A stretch of DNA of 64,000 bases from Pseudomonas triticifolii (GCF_014358015.1 NZ_JACONV010000016.1:43216-107215); one strand, 5' to 3'. Counted from the stretch's first letter, positions 45,098 to 53,800 are shown. Numbers and translations are program-made. The notes: generated from the sequence alone by a model not told the origin.

Positions 45098-46189
45098 ATG
45101 GGCGCGCTGCTCAAGCAAGAAAAGTTTTTACTGCTGGCGATCATCGCCACCTTTATCGCCTATCCACTGGAGCACACGCTGCTGGGCAATGGCCAGACCG
45201 TCGCGCTGGTGGCCGGTCTGGCGCTGGTTGGCTTCATCGTTTGCGCATCGCTGCGTGTGGCGCATCACGCCGAACAGCTCGCCGAGAAAGTCGGCGATCC
45301 TTACGGCACGATGATTCTCACGTTGTCGGCAGTGCTGGTCGAAGTGGTGATCCTGGCGATCATGATGAGCAACGAGCCATCACCGACGCTGGTGCGCGAC
45401 ACCATCTATTCCGCTGTGATGCTCGACATCAACGGCATTCTCGGACTGGCCGCGTTGATGGGCGGCATCAAGCACGGCGAGCAGTCGTACAACGATGACT
45501 CGGCGCGCACCTACAGCGTGATGATCATGACCGCCATGGGCGTGTCCATGGTGGTGCCCGAGTTCATTCCCGAGGCGAACTGGAAGCTGTATTCGGCGTT
45601 CACCATTGGCGCGATGGTCCTGCTCTATACCGTGTTTCTGCGCATGCAGGTCGGGCCACACAGCTACTTTTTCAGCTACAGCTACCCGGACAAGAAGAAG
45701 CGCAAGGATCAGCCTGAAGAGCACGGCGAGCCGGTCAACCTGACCCGTTCCATCGCCACATTGGTGGTCGGTGTCGTGGTCATCGGCGCGCTGGCGGAAG
45801 TCATGTCCAAGACCGTGGACCTGGGCCTTGAAGGTACGGGTGCGCCGCCGGTGATGACCGCGATCCTGGTCGCGGCGATTTCCGCCTCGCCCGAAATTCT
45901 CACCGCATTACGTGCGGCGCTGGCCAACCGCATGCAGTCGGTGGTCAACATCGCCCTGGGTGCATCGCTGTCGACGGTGATCCTGACCGTGCCGGTGATG
46001 GAAGCCATGGCGCTCTACAGCGGCCAGCCGTTCCAGATGGCCATGACGCCGGTGCAGACCGTGATGATCCTGATCACCCTGTTGGTCAGCGCGATCAATC
46101 TGAACGACGGTGAAACCAACGCCATTGAAGGCATGACTCACTTCGTGCTGTTTGCGACGTTCATCATGTTGTCGTGCCTGGGGGTTTGA
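45098..46189 (+). CDS. chaA: ChaA-type calcium/cation:proton antiporter
   Basis: A 363-residue CaCA-superfamily antiporter. The first alpha repeat has GDPYGTMILTLSAVLVEVVI with the ion-coordinating Glu; the second has ISASPEILTALRAALANRMQ. A polar, Lys-rich loop with KKKRKDQPEEHGEP separates the two halves, as in ChaA. The start at 45098 is chosen over 45071 because the conserved N-terminal helix begins just after it. The BIME array starts 15 bp after its stop. Confidence 0.92.
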   Translation: MGALLKQEKFLLLAIIATFIAYPLEHTLLGNGQTVALVAGLALVGFIVCASLRVAHHAEQLAEKVGDPYGTMILTLSAVLVEVVILAIMMSNEPSPTLVRDTIYSAVMLDINGILGLAALMGGIKHGEQSYNDDSARTYSVMIMTAMGVSMVVPEFIPEANWKLYSAFTIGAMVLLYTVFLRMQVGPHSYFFSYSYPDKKKRKDQPEEHGEPVNLTRSIATLVVGVVVIGALAEVMSKTVDLGLEGTGAPPVMTAILVAAISASPEILTALRAALANRMQSVVNIALGASLSTVILTVPVMEAMALYSGQPFQMAMTPVQTVMILITLLVSAINLNDGETNAIEGMTHFVLFATFIMLSCLGV

Positions 46190-46204
46190 GGGATCGGGGC
46201 TCCT

Positions 46205-47107
46205 TCGACTGAACACACCGCCCCCTTCGCGGACAAGTCCGCTCCCACTGGCTGAAACCGGTTTTAACCTGTGGGAGTGAGCTTGCTCACGAAGACTGAC
46301 TTCCAGACGCAACACCTCGACTGAATACACCAGCCCCTTCGCGGACAAGTCCGCTCCCGCTGGCTGAAACCGGTTTTAACCTTTGGGAGTGAGCTTGCTC
46401 ACGAAGACTGACTTTCAGACGCAACACCTCGACTGAATACAGCAGCCCCTTCGCGGACAAGTCCGCTCCTACTGGTTGAAACCGGTTTTAACCTGTGGGA
46501 GTGAGCTTGCTCACGAAGACTGACTTTCAGGCGCAACACATTTGGCTGAATGTACTGGCCTCTTCGCGGACAAGTCCGCTCCTACTGGTTGAGACCGGTT
46601 TTAACCTTTGGGAGTGAGCTTGCTCACGAAGACTGACTTTCAGACGCAACACCTCGACTGAATACAGCAGCCCCTTCGCGGACAAGTCCGCTCCTACTGG
46701 TTGAAACCGGTTTTAACCTGTGGGAGTGAGCTTGCTCACGAAGACTGACTTTCAGGCGCAACACATTTGGCTGAATGTACTGGCCTCTTCGCGGACAAGT
46801 CCGCTCCTACTGGTTGAAACCGGTTTTAACCTGTGGGAGTGAGCTTGCTCACGAAGACTGACTTCCAGACGCAACACCTCGACTGAACACACCGCCCCCT
46901 TCGCGGACAAGTCCGCTCCTACTGGTTGAAACCGGTTTTAACCTGTGGGAGTGGGCTTGCTCACGAAGACTGACTTCCAGACGCAACACCTCGACTGAAT
47001 ACACCAGCCCCTTCGCGGACAAGTCCGCTCCTACTGGTTGAAACCGGTTTTAACCTGTGGGAGTGAGCTTGCTCACGAAGACTGACTTTCAGACGCAACC
47101 CGTCGAC
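46205..47107. repeat. tandem array of eight REP-pair (BIME) units, period 112-113 bp
   Basis: Eight head-to-tail copies of a composite unit. Each holds an inverted REP (CTTCGCGGACAAGTCCGCTC core) starting at 46225, 46337, 46449, 46562, 46674, 46787, 46899 and 47011. A short palindrome, GAAACCGGTTTTAAC, follows. A second, different REP (GGGAGTGAGCTTGCTCACGA core) starts 46 bp after each first one. Spacers between units are of two kinds: type A (GACGCAACACCTCGACTGAA) and a one-base-longer type B (GCGCAACACATTTGGCTGAA). Units 3-4 and 5-6 share the A/B order as 225-bp dimers. The array fills the whole gap between chaA and the 841-residue ORF and runs into the latter's last codons. Confidence 0.97.
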
Positions 47108-49614
47108 TGAACACACAGTGGCGTTTTTTCCAGCGCTCGCCACAAGGAGGCCTCGGCTTCCTGCCCCGGCATCAGCCAGACGCCGTCCTGTTCGACCAGC
47201 GCCACCGCCGGTAGCTTCAACAAACTGGCCAGACTCGTCGAGCTGACGCGGCCGTTGTCCAGATAAACCTCCGAATCCCAGTCCCGCTCGAACGCTCGCA
47301 TCTTCAGCTTCCCGTTGTCGAAGCTTTCGAACTGGGGCCGGTTGCCCGGTGAGTAAGGAAAGGTGCGCAACGTCCGTTCCTGCACATCCAGCAGCAACAG
47401 CTCCCATCGGCTTTGCGGGTCGACATGCAAGCGAGTGAGGGCCAGGTAACGGGCGTCGTGTGACCAAATCATGGACGGTGCGAGGTCCTTGATGGCGCAA
47501 CCTGACGCCGTCAGCAGATGACCGCCCAGGCGACCTGAGCTGGTGCGCATCCAGCTATCGGCGTATTCGGTCTCGCTGCCGAACAGCCAGGCCGCGTCAC
47601 GGTTGTCAGTTGCGGGCTGCAGGAAATCTCCGTCCGCCGTGGCCGCCTGAGGCCTGTGTACTGTTCGCCATTGCGGCAACATCTGCAGGGCGTCGCTGCC
47701 GATTTCCAGCTCGACTGTCTGATAGTAAGGGCGAGAGCCTTCGCGGTCATCGCAAAAGCCTGCCGCTTGCCCGATGGGTGGCGCGGGTTGGTCATAACGC
47801 TGCAAGGCGGTGCTTTCGCAGGTATCCGTCAGCCGCCCGGACACCGTGATGACCGAGAGTGTGCCTTCGCGCACGTCCAGCAGGTGGACCACCTCCATGG
47901 GAGGGCCTTCGAGGCGACGACGCTTGAGGACATCGACGACCACTACGTTGCCCGCGCTGGCCGGGTATTCGGTGAAGGGGATCAGCGCCAGATAACGTTT
48001 ACAGTCCGAAACCCGGTGATCAAGCAGCCACAGCCCCGGCAGTTCCCAGTCCGCAATCCGGCAGCGATAACCTCCCTGATCAATGCTGTTATCCATCTGC
48101 CAGGTCAGCCGCGCGCGCTGCTCATCCAGCAGCGGCGCGGACTCGACACTGCTTGCGCCGCGCTCGCCATTACCGGTCAGCGGGACGACCAGGCGGATAC
48201 CGGTCAGCGCTCGCTGCCCGCTTCGCAAACGGCCCTGAGCGTCGTGACCGGTCTGTATTTGCGTGTCGCTGTGAATGCAACGCAGACTGTAGCCATAGCG
48301 GCCACGATCGGGGCACTCAAAAGCCAGATAGCCTTCAATGCGCACGTAATGATCGTCCAGCGCCAGCAGTCTGTTCCAGTTGAGCGAGATTTCCCGGTGG
48401 CTGATCACCCAAGGCTCGGGCAGTGCGTGCCAGCCGGTTTTGCTTTCCCAGCACCAGTATTTCGTCTGCTCGTCACTGGCCTGTTGCGCCATGACACACA
48501 GCGCCTTGCCGTCCGCGCGCCAGATGATCGAGGCGTCCGCGTAGAAAAACAGGTCGGTTTCCCGGCCGTCCAGGCTCAATTGATAGGCCGGGTAGCGCAG
48601 GGCGTCCAGTGGTTGCTCCAGATCGCGCAGGCTGGCGGGCATTCGCAAATGGCCTTCTATGCGATGTCGGTCGTGTGGCCCGTTGCGTTCTATTCGCTCG
48701 GCGGCGGCGTCCTGAGGCAGTGCCGAGGGCTCGATCCAGATATCCACGATCGACATCATGTCCACGACTCGGGCGGTCTTGAGCAAGTCCTGCAGGTTGA
48801 TCGTGGAGGCCCGGTTGTCCACCAGCGGACTGATGCGCCCGCTCAGATCGGTCTCGCTGAACGCGTCCAGCTCCCAGAACACATCGTTGTCGCAGTGATA
48901 CACCCGGCGCATCTGACGGTCGAGAATAACCAGTCCCCATTGCTGCCTGGACGGCACTGTAGCGGCGAAGTAGCGACCGTCGCTGGAAAACCGGGCCGAA
49001 GAACCAAGCCCTTGCAGCAACACGCCGTCGGGAAACAGATAGTCAACGTAGACCGGCCCGCCCATGGCGATTTCGCCCATGTTGAAGACGCGAATCGGCT
49101 CGCCTTCGGGCGTGCGTTCCGGCTCCTGGCCACCCCAGGCGCTGCTGCTCGTTTCATGGCTGCGCTGACGAGGCGGTGATGGCGTGTTCTCACCCGCCTT
49201 TTCGTCAACGGATGGCTCGGCAATGCCCAGTTTGCGTTCCCATTTCTGCAGCAGGTTCAGACCGAACACAACGGTGAACAGGGCAATGGGCACATTCCAG
49301 TAATTGGGCAGCACGCGACCCAGACTCAGCCCCAGGCCGATCATGGCGCTGGCACCTAGCGGGGTGATCTGGTTGGCTGCGTCTTTCCAGCCAGCCCATA
49401 CACATAACCCGCTCAGCGCGGCCAGACTGAGCACGATCAGAAACCCCTGCCAGGGCGGCAACATCGTGACCAGCGCGGCGGGTCCTACCAACAGCAAGAG
49501 CTGCCAGGCCAGACCCAGCAGCAGGACCAACAGGCTTTTGTCATCTTCGGGAGGGCTTGCAGGCTGAGGTGTGGTGGACACGGCGTTTCGCCTGGCGGCT
49601 GGAGGAGGCGACAC
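47089..49614 (-). CDS. large membrane protein with propeller-like repeats, unknown function
   Basis: A protein of up to 841 residues in no family I recognise. The N-terminal 130 residues hold four hydrophobic segments (for example SLLVLLLGLAWQLLLLVGPA and WQGFLIVLSLAALSGLCVWA). A proline- and charge-rich linker follows at about 135-175. The remaining 650 residues are soluble and contain repeated beta-propeller-like phrases: FSSDGRYFAATV, WRADGKALCVMAQ, CKRYLALIPF and WSHDARYLALTRL. The first start is a GTG with no ribosome site; a GTG at 49581 is an alternative. Its final codons, VQSTGCV and stop, lie in the BIME array. Confidence 0.7.
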   Translation of the reverse strand: MSPPPAARRNAVSTTPQPASPPEDDKSLLVLLLGLAWQLLLLVGPAALVTMLPPWQGFLIVLSLAALSGLCVWAGWKDAANQITPLGASAMIGLGLSLGRVLPNYWNVPIALFTVVFGLNLLQKWERKLGIAEPSVDEKAGENTPSPPRQRSHETSSSAWGGQEPERTPEGEPIRVFNMGEIAMGGPVYVDYLFPDGVLLQGLGSSARFSSDGRYFAATVPSRQQWGLVILDRQMRRVYHCDNDVFWELDAFSETDLSGRISPLVDNRASTINLQDLLKTARVVDMMSIVDIWIEPSALPQDAAAERIERNGPHDRHRIEGHLRMPASLRDLEQPLDALRYPAYQLSLDGRETDLFFYADASIIWRADGKALCVMAQQASDEQTKYWCWESKTGWHALPEPWVISHREISLNWNRLLALDDHYVRIEGYLAFECPDRGRYGYSLRCIHSDTQIQTGHDAQGRLRSGQRALTGIRLVVPLTGNGERGASSVESAPLLDEQRARLTWQMDNSIDQGGYRCRIADWELPGLWLLDHRVSDCKRYLALIPFTEYPASAGNVVVVDVLKRRRLEGPPMEVVHLLDVREGTLSVITVSGRLTDTCESTALQRYDQPAPPIGQAAGFCDDREGSRPYYQTVELEIGSDALQMLPQWRTVHRPQAATADGDFLQPATDNRDAAWLFGSETEYADSWMRTSSGRLGGHLLTASGCAIKDLAPSMIWSHDARYLALTRLHVDPQSRWELLLLDVQERTLRTFPYSPGNRPQFESFDNGKLKMRAFERDWDSEVYLDNGRVSSTSLASLLKLPAVALVEQDGVWLMPGQEAEASLWRALEKTPLCVQSTGCV

Positions 49615-49619
49615 TCTAG

Positions 49620-49649
49620 CGGATCGACATCGCTGAAGGTGTCGATCCG
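49620..49649 (-). terminator. hairpin after the 8-oxoguanine deaminase gene
   Basis: A 10-bp perfect inverted repeat (CGGATCGACA with TGTCGATCCG, 10-nt loop) lies 24 nt downstream of the deaminase stop and just upstream of the 841-residue ORF. It has no T-run. Confidence 0.5.
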
Positions 49650-49673
49650 TTCACAGCTTTACAGGCCTGGCGT

Positions 49674-51029
49674 TTAACCCTGAAGCAGCTCGCGTGCTGC
49701 CTGACGATGGTCGGCGATCAACTGTTGCAGATCCAGCCCTTGGACCTGGCCGTCGATCACCCGCCAGTGTCCTGCGATCATCACCCGGTCGGCACGGTCT
49801 GCGCCGCACAGCAGCAGCGCCGATAGCGGGTCGTGGCTGCCGGAAAAACGCAGCTCGTCGAGTTTGAACAGCGCCAGATCGGCCTGCTTACCGACCGCCA
49901 ATTCGCCGATGTCGGTACGCCCCAGCAGTTGAGCTGAGCCTTTTGTCGCCCAGCCCAGCACGCGCTGCGGGGTGATTTTTTCCGCGCCGTAGCGCAGCCG
50001 TTGCAGGTAGAGCGCCTGACGGGCTTCCAGGATCATGTTCGACGCATCGTTGGAGGCCGAACCGTCAACGCCAAGCCCCAGTGGCGCGCCTGCGTCGGTG
50101 AGGTCCAGCGTCGGGCAGATGCCAGAGGCCAGGCGCATGTTGGAACTCGGGCAATGACAGATGCCGGTGCCCGCTGCGCCCAGGCGCGCGATTTCGTCGG
50201 GGTTGAAATGAATGCCATGAGCCAGCCAGGTGCGCGGGCCGAGCCAGCCGACGCTGTCCAGATAATCCACCGTGCGCAGGCCGAAACGTTGCAGGCAGAA
50301 ATCTTCTTCGTCGAGGGTTTCCGCGAGATGAGTGTGCAGGCGCACGTCGAGTTTTTCGGCCAGCTCCGCGCTTTCAGCCATGATCTGCGGCGTGACGGAA
50401 AACGGCGAACACGGCGCGAGGGCGATCTGGATCTGCGCACCGTCGCCGCGTTCGTGGTAGGTCTCGATCAGGCGCTGGCTGTCGGCCAGAATCACCTCGC
50501 CCTGCTGCACGGTCTGTTGCGGCGGCAGCCCGCCATCCGCTTCGCCCAGGCTCATGGAGCCGCGGGTGAGCATGGCGCGCATACCCAGTTCACGAACGCT
50601 CTGTACCTGCACGTCGATGGCCTGTTCCAGCCCGTCCGGAAACAGATAGTGGTGGTCGGCGGCGGTCGTGCAGCCAGACAACAACAGTTCGGTCAGCGCG
50701 ACCTTGCTGGCGACGGCGAGCTTTTCCGGCGTCAGTCGTGCCCATACCGGATACAAGGTTTTGAGCCATGGAAACAGCGGCTGATTGACCACCGGTGCCC
50801 AGGCGCGGGTCAGGGTTTGATAGAAATGGTGATGCGTGTTGATCAAGCCCGGCAGCAGCACATGCTCGCAGGCATCGAACACCTGCGCGCAGGGCAGGGC
50901 AGGATGCTGCCCGGCCGCCAGCACTTGCGTGATGACGCCGCCCTCGATCACCAGCCCGCCACGGGCGTCCAGATGATTGGCGGTAAAGATGGCCAGGGGA
51001 TTTTTCAACCAGATACGGATCGCGGACAT
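49674..51029 (-). CDS. 8-oxoguanine deaminase
   Basis: A 451-residue amidohydrolase. Metal and catalytic motifs: LINTHHHFYQT (HxH), THLAETLDEE, WLAHGIHF and the late GLGVDGSASND aspartate. The pattern, including CTTAADHHYLFPDG and CPSSNMRLASG, agrees with the P. aeruginosa Pa0142 group, which deaminates 8-oxoguanine and, less well, isocytosine and related bases. It should convert 8-oxoguanine to urate, clearing oxidised guanine. Neighbouring purine deaminase and transport genes fit this role. Confidence 0.88.
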   Translation of the reverse strand: MSAIRIWLKNPLAIFTANHLDARGGLVIEGGVITQVLAAGQHPALPCAQVFDACEHVLLPGLINTHHHFYQTLTRAWAPVVNQPLFPWLKTLYPVWARLTPEKLAVASKVALTELLLSGCTTAADHHYLFPDGLEQAIDVQVQSVRELGMRAMLTRGSMSLGEADGGLPPQQTVQQGEVILADSQRLIETYHERGDGAQIQIALAPCSPFSVTPQIMAESAELAEKLDVRLHTHLAETLDEEDFCLQRFGLRTVDYLDSVGWLGPRTWLAHGIHFNPDEIARLGAAGTGICHCPSSNMRLASGICPTLDLTDAGAPLGLGVDGSASNDASNMILEARQALYLQRLRYGAEKITPQRVLGWATKGSAQLLGRTDIGELAVGKQADLALFKLDELRFSGSHDPLSALLLCGADRADRVMIAGHWRVIDGQVQGLDLQQLIADHRQAARELLQG

Positions 51030-51183
51030 GAGCCGGCTCCTCTGAAAATGGGTTCAGGGTTAGCCAGCTCAGTGTTGCCCTGTCTGCTGATCCAGGGTGC
51101 GAGGCAGACAGCACCTCGGCAGGTCGCAGATGTTACCGGGGTGGTCAGTTTTTAATCAAGTTGCGCGTGTGCCCGGCGTTGAT

Positions 51184-51867
51184 CTACCAGGCAATCGTCT
51201 CGCCCTTGTAGTTGATGAAGTGATGTCCACCCTTGCCCGCATAGGCATTGAGTTGTTCAACGAGCCCGGTGGTGCTGGTCAGCACGTCGATGGCTGCGTT
51301 CTCGCCGCCCATGTCGGTCTTGACCCAGCCCGGATGCAACGACAGCACGGTCGGACGTGGCTCTGGCAGTTGGACCACAAAGCTGTTGGTCATCGAGTTA
51401 AGTGCGGCCTTGCTGGCTTTATACAGCGTCATGGTTTCGCCTTCAGGGCAGGCAACACTGCCCAGCACCGAACTCATGAACGCCAATACGCCGGTTTCAG
51501 GACGAATATGATCGACGAAGCGTTCGGCAAGGCGGATCGGCGCAATCGCATTGGTCAGAAACAGCTGACCCAGTTCGGCTGCCGTGGCCTGGGCCGCACT
51601 CTGATGCTTGGGACCCATGATCCCGGCGTTGACGAACAGCACGTCGAACACTTCGCCTTTGAGCTTCTGCACCAGCACTTCCAGCGAAGCAGTATCGTCG
51701 AGGTCCATCGCTTCGATTCGCACGCCTTCGATGGCTCTGAGCGCGTCGGCATTGTGCGGATCACGCACCGTTGCGGTGACCTTCCAGCCCTGCTCGGTGA
51801 GGCGCTGAACCAGGCTGAGACCCAGGCCACGCGAGGCGCCAATGATCAGTGCGGTTTTGGTGGTCAT
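51184..51867 (-). CDS. SDR-family oxidoreductase
   Basis: A 227-residue short-chain dehydrogenase. Cofactor loop is IGASRGLGLSLVQRL; NAG is in LFVNAGIMG; the catalytic Ser is in LAFMSSVLGSV and the Tyr-Lys pair in LYKASKAALNSM. It is close to the sniffer/CsgA-like subgroup of short SDRs. It lies 31 nt downstream of a merR gene on the same strand and is probably co-transcribed with it. Substrate unknown. Confidence 0.9.
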   Translation of the reverse strand: MTTKTALIIGASRGLGLSLVQRLTEQGWKVTATVRDPHNADALRAIEGVRIEAMDLDDTASLEVLVQKLKGEVFDVLFVNAGIMGPKHQSAAQATAAELGQLFLTNAIAPIRLAERFVDHIRPETGVLAFMSSVLGSVACPEGETMTLYKASKAALNSMTNSFVVQLPEPRPTVLSLHPGWVKTDMGGENAAIDVLTSTTGLVEQLNAYAGKGGHHFINYKGETIAW

Positions 51868-51898
51868 GAAAAACTCCTTGGCAGATTGAAAGATGGAC

Positions 51899-52249
51899 TC
51901 AAGGGCTCAGCGGGCATTGCTGGCCCAGACGCTGATGCAACTCGCCGCGCAGCGCGGTGAGCGCTGCGATACGGGTATCGATCAGCGCCAGTTTTTCCCG
52001 GAGCAGTGCTGCAATTGCAGTATCCGGATCGGGCGCCTTCCACAGTTCGGCAACATTGCTGCCGACTTCGTTCAGGCTGAAACCCAGCCGTTGCGCCACT
52101 TTGATGAATTGCACCAGTTGGACCGTCTCTACAGGGTAGTGTCGATAACCGTTGGCGCTGCGTTGCGCGACGATCAGTCCGCGCTGCTCGTAGAAGCGCA
52201 GTGTGTCGCGACTGACGGCGGTCGCCTCTGCCAGTTCACCGATACGCAT
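51899..52249 (-). CDS. MerR-family transcription regulator
   Basis: A 116-residue MerR regulator. HTH is MRIGELAEATAVSRDTLRFY with wing EQRGLIVAQRSANGYRHY; the dimer helix follows. The C-terminal loop ends in QQCPLSP with one Cys, so it does not look like a classical metal sensor. A perfect dyad with a 19-bp-spaced promoter lies between it and the divergent small membrane protein gene. It heads the merR-SDR transcription unit. Confidence 0.88.
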   Translation of the reverse strand: MRIGELAEATAVSRDTLRFYEQRGLIVAQRSANGYRHYPVETVQLVQFIKVAQRLGFSLNEVGSNVAELWKAPDPDTAIAALLREKLALIDTRIAALTALRGELHQRLGQQCPLSP

Positions 52250-52271
52250 CAATGGAATGTCCCTGAAGTGC

Positions 52272-52302
52272 TTGACCCTGGAGCCTACTCCAGCCTTTAG
52301 CC
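52272..52302 (+). promoter_or_regulatory. MerR-type promoter for the 140-residue membrane protein
   Basis: TTGACC (-35, 52272-52277) and TTAGCC (-10, 52297-52302) are separated by 19 bp, the long spacing that MerR-family activators require. The spacer holds the perfect dyad CTGGAG-CCTA-CTCCAG. It points towards the small membrane protein gene starting at 52335. Confidence 0.7.
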
Positions 52303-52334
52303 TGTTGGAATCTTAATCAGCAGGAAGCCGCTTC

Positions 52335-52757
52335 ATGTGGACAACCCGGCAATACCGCCAAGTGATCAAAGCCAGTGCATGGTACGACCTGATCATCACG
52401 GCGGCCTTCGTCACTCCCTGGAGTTTCGTCGTCCTTCATGGGGGATTGAGGGCGTTGAGTCAGTTCTGGAACCTGTCAGGTGATTTTCCGGATTTCGAGC
52501 CCATGCACATGCTGATGGCCAACCTGCTGGGTTCGATTGTCTGTGTGTGGGCAGTGCTGAGGATTCGCCATCCGCAACCGATATTCGGGCGCTATGACGC
52601 GGCGGGTCGCGTGCTGTTCGCAACGTGGCAAGCCTACGCGTTGAGTCAGGGAGCCAGCAGCCTGCTGATCGGCATCCTGGCAGCCGAACTGTTCTGGGCT
52701 GTGTTGCAGCTTTGGCCGGTGCGACGTGACGCGCTGTCTGAGCCGCCGTCTTCGTGA
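52335..52757 (+). CDS. small four-helix membrane protein, unknown function
   Basis: A 140-residue protein with about four hydrophobic segments (for example YDLIITAAFVTPWSFVVLHG and MANLLGSIVCVWAVLRI). AGGAAG lies 7 nt before the ATG. It is divergent from merR and preceded by a MerR-type promoter, so it is the most likely target of that regulator. Its last codons fall in a truncated REP element that continues beyond the stop. No family is recognised. Confidence 0.75.
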   Translation: MWTTRQYRQVIKASAWYDLIITAAFVTPWSFVVLHGGLRALSQFWNLSGDFPDFEPMHMLMANLLGSIVCVWAVLRIRHPQPIFGRYDAAGRVLFATWQAYALSQGASSLLIGILAAELFWAVLQLWPVRRDALSEPPSS

Positions 52758-52851
52758 GCAAGCTCTCACTGACTCACTGACTCACTGACTCACTGACTCA
52801 CTGACTCACTGACTGAAGCAATGTCCCGTGGGAGGCGGCTTGCCGGCGATG
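52750..52851. repeat. two REP elements flanking an octanucleotide tandem repeat
   Basis: A truncated inverted REP (CTTCGTGAGCAAGCTCTCAC, 52750-52769) is followed by six perfect copies of CTCACTGA (52765-52812). A forward REP variant comes next (GTGGGAGGCGGCTTGCCGGC core, 52828-52851). The octamer starts inside the end of the first REP, so it probably arose by slippage from REP sequence. It lies between the small membrane protein gene and the ABC permease gene, outside coding sequence apart from the last codons of the former. Confidence 0.92.
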
Positions 52852-52873
52852 CGTACGGCACCGCCGTTTATCC

Positions 52874-53800
52874 TCAATGCCCCGCCCGCCAAGGCTGCCC
52901 CAGCGAAACCGGGGCGTACAACCGGGTGCGCAATGCGTCGCGCGACAGCAGCACCAGCACGATGATGGTCGCGACATAAGGCAGCATCGCCAGCAGGTTG
53001 GAAGGGATCGCCAGACCGATGCCTTGGGCGACCAGGTGCAGGATGCTGGCCAGACCGAACAGGTAAGCGCCCAGCAGCAAGCGCCAGACGCGCCAGCTGG
53101 CGAACACCACCAGCGCCAGGGCAATCCAGCCGCGCCCGGCGCTCATGTTTTCGGCCCACATCGGCGTGTAGGCGAGCGACAGATACGCCCCTGCCAGTCC
53201 GGCCATGGCCCCGCCGAACAACACGGCAAGCGTACGCACCCGCAACACGGGCAGGCCCATTGCGCTGGCCGCGTCAGGGTTTTCGCCGACAGCCTGGATG
53301 ATCAGCCCGATGCGACTTTTCAGCAGGGCCCAGGCCACCAGCGCAAACAGGGCGAAGGACAGGTAGACCAACAGATCCTGCGCGAACAGCATGCGGCCGA
53401 TCAGCGGAATGTCGCTCAGAAACGGAATCGCAACCGGCTCGAAACCGCTGAGTGGTTTGCCGACCCACGCCGCCCCGACAAAACTCGACAGCCCGACGCC
53501 GAAGATGGTCAGTGCCAGACCGGTGGCCACCTGATTGGCGTTGAATACCAGTGCAACCAGCGCGAACAGTGCCGACAGCAGCATGCCGGCCGCCATCGCC
53601 AGCAGCACGCCGAGCCACAGGTTGCCGGTGCTCAGAGCGATGATGAAGCCGATCACGGCACCGAACAGCATCATGCCTTCCTGACCGAGGTTGATCACGC
53701 CGCTCTTTTCACAGATCAGCTCACCCAGCGCGACCAGCAGCAGCGGCGTGCCGCAACGCACCATGGCGTAGAAAATATTGCTCAGTAGATCGATATCCAT
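52874..53800 (-). CDS. BMP-type ABC importer permease 2
   Basis: A 308-residue membrane permease of the BPD_transp_2/BMP class. It shows LLLVALGELICEKSGVINLG with the conserved ExxGxxNLGxEG pattern, QVATGLALTIFGVGLSSFVG, and the cytosolic coupling region VGENPDAASAMGLPVLRVR. The ATG at 53800 overlaps the stop of permease 1 by one base (TAATG). It should transport purine nucleosides or related bases with permease 1, the ATPase and the BMP binding protein. Confidence 0.92.
   Translation of the reverse strand: MDIDLLSNIFYAMVRCGTPLLLVALGELICEKSGVINLGQEGMMLFGAVIGFIIALSTGNLWLGVLLAMAAGMLLSALFALVALVFNANQVATGLALTIFGVGLSSFVGAAWVGKPLSGFEPVAIPFLSDIPLIGRMLFAQDLLVYLSFALFALVAWALLKSRIGLIIQAVGENPDAASAMGLPVLRVRTLAVLFGGAMAGLAGAYLSLAYTPMWAENMSAGRGWIALALVVFASWRVWRLLLGAYLFGLASILHLVAQGIGLAIPSNLLAMLPYVATIIVLVLLSRDALRTRLYAPVSLGQPWRAGH

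Noticed and set aside
46205..47107. CRISPR-like array
   Set aside because: The period is 112-113 bp, both REP halves and the spacers repeat, and no cas gene is present. Spacers are not unique sequences.
46961..47500. Apparent ORF of 179 residues reading through the REP array on the minus strand
   Set aside because: It overlaps the large 841-residue ORF in another frame, and its end is repeat sequence shared with another spurious ORF at 45908-46348.
47656..49179. 507-residue ORF opposite the 841-residue protein
   Set aside because: Considered because the minus-strand protein is unrecognised. The minus strand has plausible membrane helices and regular repeats, while this one has a random high-GC antisense composition.
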